From: Streptomyces sp. NBC_01224
GTDB taxonomy: Bacteria > Actinomycetota > Actinomycetes > Streptomycetales > Streptomycetaceae
NCBI RefSeq assembly: GCF_036002945.1
Contig: NZ_CP108529.1
Span: 6,071,001 to 6,135,000 of the forward strand
Reading direction: 5' to 3'
Length of the DNA: 64,000 bases
Part shown: positions 59,893 to 64,000 of the stretch, piece by piece
How positions within the stretch are numbered: position 1 is the stretch's first letter
Layout of the letters: every line of letters starts with the position of its first letter
The notes under the pieces: generated by a model
Database searches by the model: none
The model's input: only the letters and a program-made list of their open reading frames with translations
Told to the model about the DNA's origin: nothing
Position numbers and translations under genes: made by a program

Positions 59893-60307
59893 TTACATCC
59901 CTTCGCACGTTCACTCTGCGCCCTGACGATGGTAGATGCGGCCTTATCGAGCAGGTCGCACATCCGTGCGGCGCAGTGTCCTTCAGCTTATCGCGGGCGC
60001 ATCCTAATGAGGTGTCGACGGGCGCCTTGTGCAGCGCTTCCGGGGCGCCTCGCCCGGAGCGGATCAGCCGCTTCCGCAAGGAAGTGTTCAGCTGGTGAGA
60101 TGACTCGTGCCGGCGCCCCGGCGGATGCCGGATCGCCAACTGGCCCGAGCGTGAACCGAAGAGTGCCTTGGCGGGGAAATGCCTGGGGTTCACGCGCGAA
60201 AACACAGGGCCGGTGAAGAGGACACCGGGCACTCGGCTTTCCATCGAGAGGCGGGCCGACGGCGCCGATGGGAAACCAGGTCGCCATCGGCCCCGTCCGG
60301 CACGGAA
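59893..60307. other. 415-nt region without a recognisable gene
   Basis: It separates two minus-strand genes of the cluster. A TACCAT -10-like box (minus strand, 59934-59929) could start the 751-residue gene. A 119-codon minus-strand frame exists but has no protein-like composition and overlaps the next start; I see no family resemblance. It may be the remnant of a lost gene. Confidence 0.4.
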
Positions 60308-60910
60308 TCAGGCCCCGCGCTCGGCGAGAACGCCGTCCTTCTCCTCGTACAGGGCGCCGCTCTGCGGACACTTCCACACGCCCGGTTCGCCGGCCTGCTC
60401 GGTCAGGCGCACTCCGCTGCGGCCGACCCAGCCGATCCGGCGGGCAGGGACACCGGCGACCAGGGCGAAGTCGGGTACGTCCTTCGTGACGACCGCGCCG
60501 GCCGCCACCATGGCCCAGCGGCCGATCCGGACCGGCGCGACACAGACCGAGCGGGCACCCAGGGAAGCGCCCTCTGCGACCTTCACACCGACGGCCTCCC
60601 AGTCGCCGCCGCGCTTCTGCCTTCCGTCGGGGTCGACCGAGCGCGGGTTGTGGTCGTTGGTGAGGACCACGGCCGGCCCGACGAAGACGCCGTCACCGAG
60701 TTCGGCGGGCTCGTACACGAGAGCGTAATTCTGCAGCTTGACGTTGTTGCCGATCTGCACGCCCGTGCCGACGTAGGCGCCGCGGCCGACCACACAACCT
60801 TCACCGAGCTTGGCACCCTCGCGGATCTGGGCGAGTTCCCACACACTGCTGCCGGCCCCGATCTCGGCGCGATCGTCGACCTGAGCGGTGGGCTGGACCC
60901 TGTAGTTCAC
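60308..60910 (-). CDS. left-handed beta-helix N-acetyltransferase (WbpD/WlbB-like)
   Basis: The 200-residue hexapeptide-repeat acetyltransferase has many [LIV]-G-x4 turns from residue 8 to 160. The catalytic surroundings 'VYEPAELGDGVFVGPAVVLTNDHNPRS' correspond to the N/H-containing loop of WlbB, and 'GAGAVVTKDVPDFALVAGVPARRIGWV' is the family terminus. It is assigned as acetylation of the 3-amino group in UDP-3-amino-GlcNAc-uronate, step four of the pathway. The C-terminal ~35 residues (WKCPQSGALYEEKDG) look like a decayed zinc-ribbon that keeps only one cysteine. The GTG start has GGAAGG 8 nt upstream. It is the last gene of the cluster before rplU. Confidence 0.87.
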   Translation of the reverse strand: MNYRVQPTAQVDDRAEIGAGSSVWELAQIREGAKLGEGCVVGRGAYVGTGVQIGNNVKLQNYALVYEPAELGDGVFVGPAVVLTNDHNPRSVDPDGRQKRGGDWEAVGVKVAEGASLGARSVCVAPVRIGRWAMVAAGAVVTKDVPDFALVAGVPARRIGWVGRSGVRLTEQAGEPGVWKCPQSGALYEEKDGVLAERGA

Positions 60911-61295
60911 TTGCCATGCCTTCCGGAGAGCGGACTTGCCGAGAGCATACGAGCCGGTGGTCGACAGCGGTGCACGCAGGTTCGCGGGTCACCCCACGCC
61001 GAAGCCCGGCCCGCGATGGATCCGCCCCTGGACGATGCCGGCCGGGGCGGGCAACGCCGAGCGAGCCTTCGGGGCTTCCTTCGGCCGGTCCTGATGCGCC
61101 AATGCGGGGCTGCCCTGCTGCTTCGACGTGGATCTCAGTGCCGCCTGCGGGGCGTCGGCCAGGGAACCGCGCACCCTCGTGACCCTGGCGGCGGTATCCC
61201 TTTCTTCTCCTTACTTCCCGCGCGGTGCACCGCGCGGGAAGCGGACAGCGGCTGCCGAGGGCCGAGCCGGTGCCCGGTGAACTGCCGACCCCGGT
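60911..61295. other. 385-nt gap before the rplU promoter, with a 28-bp perfect palindrome at 61214-61241
   Basis: No gene is recognisable. At 61214-61241, CTTCCCGCGCGGTG is followed directly by its reverse complement, preceded by pyrimidine-rich CCCTTTCTTCTCC. It could end minus-strand transcription entering from the ribosomal side or insulate the cluster from rplU. Confidence 0.5.
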
Positions 61296-61324
61296 TTGAC
61301 CCCCTGCAGGTGGCCCCGTAACCT
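61296..61324 (+). promoter_or_regulatory. rplU promoter, TTGACC-N17-TAACCT
   Basis: The -35 TTGACC (61296-61301) and -10 TAACCT (61319-61324) have the optimal 17-bp spacing and are among the best vegetative-type promoters in the window. Transcription would start near 61331, giving a leader of about 155 nt before rplU. Confidence 0.65.
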
Positions 61325-61330
61325 TGACCC

Positions 61331-61485
61331 TCGGCGTGTTTCCATGCGCGCCCACCCCTGAGCACATTCCTCCTGGTGGACTCGTCCGTCAGGAGAGGCC
61401 GCTCATCCTTCCGGATCGTCGCGGGCTTCGGCCTGTGCGGGCGGCTGGCATCAGGGGATCCGTTCCGAGCGAAAGAGAGATCCGC
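61331..61485 (+). promoter_or_regulatory. rplU 5' leader, possible autoregulatory RNA
   Basis: The ~155-nt untranslated leader is long for this genome. Near the start codon GGATC (61457-61461) and GATCC (61479-61483) pair around the purine-rich GAAAGAGA Shine-Dalgarno region. Ribosomal-protein leaders for L21 exist in other bacteria; I cannot show that this one matches them. Confidence 0.3.
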
Positions 61486-61806
61486 GTGTACGCCATCGTG
61501 CGCAGCGGTGGCCGCCAGCACAAGGTTGCTGTCGGTGACATCGTTGAGGTTGACAAGATTTCCACTGCCCAGGTTGGCGACACGGTCGAGCTCTCGACCC
61601 TGCTCGTGGTCGACGGCGACGCCGTGACCAGCGACCCGTGGGTGCTGGCCGGGATCAAGGTCCAGGCCGAGGTCGTGGACCACCACAAGGGCGCGAAGAT
61701 CGACATCCTTCGCTACAAGAACAAGACCGGCTACCGCCGTCGCCAGGGTCACCGTCAGCAGTACACGGCGATCAAGGTCACCGGTATCCCCGCGGCTGCG
61801 AAGTAA
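61486..61806 (+). CDS. rplU: 50S ribosomal protein L21
   Basis: The 106-residue L21 is recognised by 'YAIVRSGGRQHKVAVGDIVEVDKI' and the 23S-binding end 'DILRYKNKTGYRRRQGHRQQYTAIKVTGI'. The GTG start is fixed by the conserved VYAIVRSGG N-terminus. The Shine-Dalgarno (AGAGAGA) is weak and may be paired in the leader. It is followed after 14 nt by rpmA. Confidence 0.97.
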   Translation: MYAIVRSGGRQHKVAVGDIVEVDKISTAQVGDTVELSTLLVVDGDAVTSDPWVLAGIKVQAEVVDHHKGAKIDILRYKNKTGYRRRQGHRQQYTAIKVTGIPAAAK

Positions 61807-61820
61807 GGGACTGAGGAGAC

Positions 61821-62078
61821 ATGGCACACAAGAAGGGCGCATCGTCCACCCGGAACGGGCGCGATTCCAATGCTCAGCGGCTCGGCGTGAAGCGCTTCGG
61901 CGGTCAGGCCGTCAACGCCGGTGAGATCCTGGTCCGCCAGCGCGGCACCCACTTCCACCCGGGCACGGGCGTCGGCCGTGGTGGCGACGACACGCTGTTC
62001 GCACTCGCCGCCGGTGCGGTCGAGTTCGGCACGCACCGTGGCCGCAAGGTCGTGAACATCGTTCCGATCGCCGGCTGA
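61821..62078 (+). CDS. rpmA: 50S ribosomal protein L27
   Basis: The 85-residue L27 starts MAHKKGASSTRNGRDSNAQRLGVKR, the standard opening near the peptidyl-transferase centre, and contains 'LVRQRGTHFHPGTGVGRGGDDTLFA'. There is no cleavable N-terminal extension of the Firmicutes type. GAGGAG lies 6 nt before the ATG. A terminator follows before obg. Confidence 0.97.
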   Translation: MAHKKGASSTRNGRDSNAQRLGVKRFGGQAVNAGEILVRQRGTHFHPGTGVGRGGDDTLFALAAGAVEFGTHRGRKVVNIVPIAG

Positions 62079-62109
62079 CTTTCGGCGCTCGTCGAGCGGT
62101 TTCTGCGGA

Positions 62110-62148
62110 GGCGGACCTCACTTCCCGTACGGGAAGCGGGTCCGCCTT
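62110..62148 (+). terminator. hairpin terminator after rpmA
   Basis: The outer stem AGGCGGACC/GGTCCGCCT and inner stem CTTCCCG/CGGGAAG form one long stem-loop, followed by TTCGCG. obg begins 92 nt later and may depend on read-through. Confidence 0.65.
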
Positions 62149-62240
62149 TCGCGTGTTTCTCCCATGAGAGACGGCTTTCTCCCATGCGGGGACAGCACGA
62201 GTGAGACATTTCTGCATGTATGTAACTGGAGGTTCCAACC

Positions 62241-63677
62241 ATGACCACCTTCGTGGACCGCGTCGAGCTGCATGTCGCCGCGGGTAACGGAGGCCACGGC
62301 TGTGCCTCCGTTCACCGTGAGAAGTTCAAGCCGCTCGGCGGCCCGGATGGCGGCAACGGCGGCCGTGGCGGCGATGTGACCCTGGTCGTCGACCAGGACA
62401 TCACCACGCTCCTCGACTACCACCACAGCCCCCACCGCAAGGCCACCAACGGCCAGCCCGGTGCGGGCGACCACCGCTCCGGCAAGGACGGCCAGGACCT
62501 CGTCCTGCCGGTTCCCGACGGCACGGTCGTGCTCGACAGGAGCGGCAACGTGCTGGCCGACATGGTCGGCCAGGGCACCACGTTCGTCGCCGGCCAGGGC
62601 GGCCGCGGCGGCCTCGGCAACGCCGCGCTGGCCTCCGCCCGGCGCAAGGCCCCCGGCTTCGCGCTGCTCGGCGAGCCCGGTGAGGCCCGGGACATCGTCC
62701 TGGAGCTCAAGACCGTCGCCGATGTCGCGCTGGTGGGCTACCCGAGCGCCGGCAAGTCCTCGCTGATCTCCGTCCTGTCGGCGGCCAAGCCGAAGATCGC
62801 CGACTACCCCTTCACGACCCTCGTCCCCAACCTCGGCGTGGTCACCGCGGGCAGCACCGTCTACACCATCGCCGACGTCCCGGGCCTGATCCCGGGCGCC
62901 AGCCAGGGCCGGGGCCTCGGCCTGGAGTTCCTGCGGCACGTGGAGCGCTGCTCGGTGCTCGTGCACGTACTGGACACCGCGACGCTGGAGTCCGACCGCG
63001 ACCCGGTCTCCGACCTCGACATGATCGAGGAGGAGCTGAAGCAGTACGGCGGCCTGGAGGACCGGCCCCGCATCGTCGTCCTCAACAAGATCGATATCCC
63101 GGACGGCCAGGACCTCGCCGACATGATCCGCCCGGACCTGGAGGCGCGCGGCTACCGCGTCTTCGAGGCGTCCGCCGTCGCCCGTACCGGCCTGAAGGAG
63201 CTCTCCTTCGCGCTCGCGGGCGTCATCGCCGAGGCGCGCGCGGCCAAGCCCGTGGAGGTGGCGACCCGTATCGTCATCCGCCCGAAGGCCGTCGACGACG
63301 CGGGATTCACCGTCACCCTGGAGGAGGACGGCATCTACCGGGTGCGCGGCGAGAAGCCGGAGCGCTGGGTCCGGCAGACCGACTTCAACAACGACGAGGC
63401 CGTCGGCTACCTGGCGGACCGTCTCAACCGTCTCGGTGTCGAGGACCAGCTGATGAAGGCCGGCGCCCGTGCGGGCGACGGCGTGGCCATCGGCGCCGAG
63501 GACAACGCGGTCGTCTTCGACTGGGAGCCGACCATGGCCGCGGGTGCGGAGATGCTCGGCCGGCGTGGCGAGGACCACCGTCTCGAAGCGCCGCGCCCGG
63601 CGGCGCAGCGCCGTCGCGACCGTGAGTCCGAACGCGACGAGGTGCAGCGCGAGTTCGACGACTTCAACCCGTTCTAG
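62241..63677 (+). CDS. obg: Obg-family GTPase (ObgE/CgtA)
   Basis: This 478-residue ribosome-associated GTPase is linked to 50S maturation and, in Streptomyces, to onset of differentiation. The glycine-rich OBG domain spans residues 1-157 ('GGDGGNGGRGG'-type runs), followed by the G domain with G1 'GYPSAGKSSLI', switch 'DYPFTTLVPNLG', G3 'DVPGLIPGA' and G4 'NKID'. A C-terminal OCT domain (~340-425) and a basic actinobacterial tail (AQRRRDRESERDEVQREFDDFNPF) complete it. ATG has GGAGG 8 nt upstream. A 63-nt hairpin-to-stop context closes the operon. Confidence 0.97.
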   Translation: MTTFVDRVELHVAAGNGGHGCASVHREKFKPLGGPDGGNGGRGGDVTLVVDQDITTLLDYHHSPHRKATNGQPGAGDHRSGKDGQDLVLPVPDGTVVLDRSGNVLADMVGQGTTFVAGQGGRGGLGNAALASARRKAPGFALLGEPGEARDIVLELKTVADVALVGYPSAGKSSLISVLSAAKPKIADYPFTTLVPNLGVVTAGSTVYTIADVPGLIPGASQGRGLGLEFLRHVERCSVLVHVLDTATLESDRDPVSDLDMIEEELKQYGGLEDRPRIVVLNKIDIPDGQDLADMIRPDLEARGYRVFEASAVARTGLKELSFALAGVIAEARAAKPVEVATRIVIRPKAVDDAGFTVTLEEDGIYRVRGEKPERWVRQTDFNNDEAVGYLADRLNRLGVEDQLMKAGARAGDGVAIGAEDNAVVFDWEPTMAAGAEMLGRRGEDHRLEAPRPAAQRRRDRESERDEVQREFDDFNPF

Positions 63678-63685
63678 ACCGTGGA

Positions 63686-63728
63686 CCGGCGCCGGACGGA
63701 CTCGTTCTGCGAGCCCGTCCGGCGCCGG
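63686..63728 (+). terminator. long hairpin after obg
   Basis: Arms CCGGCGCCGGACGG and CCGTCCGGCGCCGG, extended by CTCG/CGAG across one A-C mismatch, have a TTCTG loop and begin 9 nt after the obg stop. Confidence 0.75.
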
Positions 63729-63847
63729 GCGCGTTCTCCGCGCCGCGTGACCGGCGTAACCGAACCCGCTCAAGGGTGATTCATGCCGCTCAGCCGTGTG
63801 GCATCGGTCACCCGGCAGGGAAGCGTCAATTCCGGCATTCGCGCTGA

Positions 63848-63904
63848 TCGCAAGGCAACAGAAGGTGTCGATATGGCGTGGGGGAGCCGACGTCCGCCTT
63901 GCGA
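63848..63904 (+). promoter_or_regulatory. structured leader of the gene at the window end
   Basis: TCGCAAGGC (63848-63856) pairs with GCCTTGCGA (63896-63904) around a 39-nt loop containing GTGGGGGAGCCGACG. A conserved-looking purine-rich stretch GGTAACGGAGAGTG follows. It could be a cis-regulatory RNA; I cannot assign it to a riboswitch class. Confidence 0.3.
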
Positions 63905-63962
63905 GACGGTAACGGAGAGTGCAACCATCGCTGTATCTCCCAGCCCTCAAGGTAGGTCGTCT

Positions 63963-64000
63963 GTGTCTGCTCAGCACATAGCCAAAGCCCGAACCACAGC
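63963..64000 (+). CDS. start of an unidentified gene (truncated by window end)
   Basis: The GTG at 63963 has AAGGTAGG at good spacing and opens a frame (MSAQHIAKARTTA) that runs to the window end. The same frame is open back to an ATG at 63873 preceded by AGAAGGTG, which would add 30 residues (MAWGSRRPPCE...). Too little is visible to name a product or choose firmly between the starts. Confidence 0.35.
   Translation, partial: MSAQHIAKARTT

Noticed and set aside
59885..60244. 119-codon minus-strand frame upstream of the 751-residue glycosyltransferase
   Set aside because: It has no domain, no Shine-Dalgarno and arginine/serine-rich random composition, and overlaps the next gene's start.
63730..63960. 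Cyclic-di-AMP (ydaO-type) riboswitch upstream of the final gene
   Set aside because: Only a GGGGGAGCC fragment is reminiscent; the other conserved blocks of that class could not be found by eye.

Overview
The window is a high-GC actinobacterial chromosome segment, almost certainly from a Streptomyces. The evidence is the very high GC third-position bias, the frequent GTG starts and leaderless-type promoters, and the gene order tig-clpP1-clpP2-clpX-valS-folC-DUF4233-ndk-mreBCD-PBP2-rodA-(radical SAM pair)-rne-rplU-rpmA-obg, which is the Streptomyces core arrangement. There is no sign of a transposon, prophage or CRISPR array.

Left part (1-18.3 kb), mixed metabolism: the end of an FGGY sugar kinase and a histidine phosphatase; two paralogous APC amino-acid permeases flanking bioY and a berberine-bridge-type FAD oxidase; rpiB; a Nei2-type DNA glycosylase; an Eis-like acetyltransferase; a membrane SpoIIE/PP2C phosphatase; a KefB-like antiporter; a MacB/FtsX-type ABC pair; an HD-domain protein with the motif set of alarmone hydrolases; a membrane acyltransferase; and a 64-residue membrane protein.

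Middle (18.3-46.5 kb), housekeeping: tRNA-Gly(TCC) and tRNA-Pro(TGG), then protein folding and turnover (tig, clpP1, clpP2, clpX), valS, folC, ndk, the sidewall/spore-wall synthesis operon mreB-mreC-mreD-PBP2-rodA, a CYTH-CHAD protein, the TIGR03960/TIGR03936 radical SAM pair separated by a repetitive hydrophobic protein, and a 1379-residue RNase E/G with a repeat-rich basic/acidic scaffold on both sides of its catalytic core.

Right part (46.8-60.9 kb), the most unusual region: a block of sugar-nucleotide and glycosyltransferase genes sits between rne and rplU-rpmA-obg. It encodes an aminotransferase, a Gfo/Idh dehydrogenase, a nucleotide-sugar 6-dehydrogenase, a left-handed beta-helix N-acetyltransferase and a non-hydrolysing 2-epimerase. 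Together these match all five steps of the WbpA-B-E-D-I route from UDP-GlcNAc to UDP-2,3-diacetamido-2,3-dideoxy-mannuronic acid. Also present are galU, a TarS-like GT2, three GT4-type enzymes and a recurring unnamed module found once as a free protein and twice in one 751-residue fusion. I infer that it makes a teichuronic-acid-like wall glycopolymer. No flippase, polymerase or ABC exporter is in the window.

The window ends with rplU-rpmA-obg (61.3-63.7 kb) and the first codons of an unidentified gene. Regulation visible in the sequence includes a perfect hairpin over the ribosome-binding site of the FAD oxidase, a ClgR-like box before clpP1, palindromes before bioY and mreB, tandem repeats before the ABC operon, several start codons placed 6-7 nt after a -10 box (leaderless mRNAs), and many long perfect intergenic hairpins.
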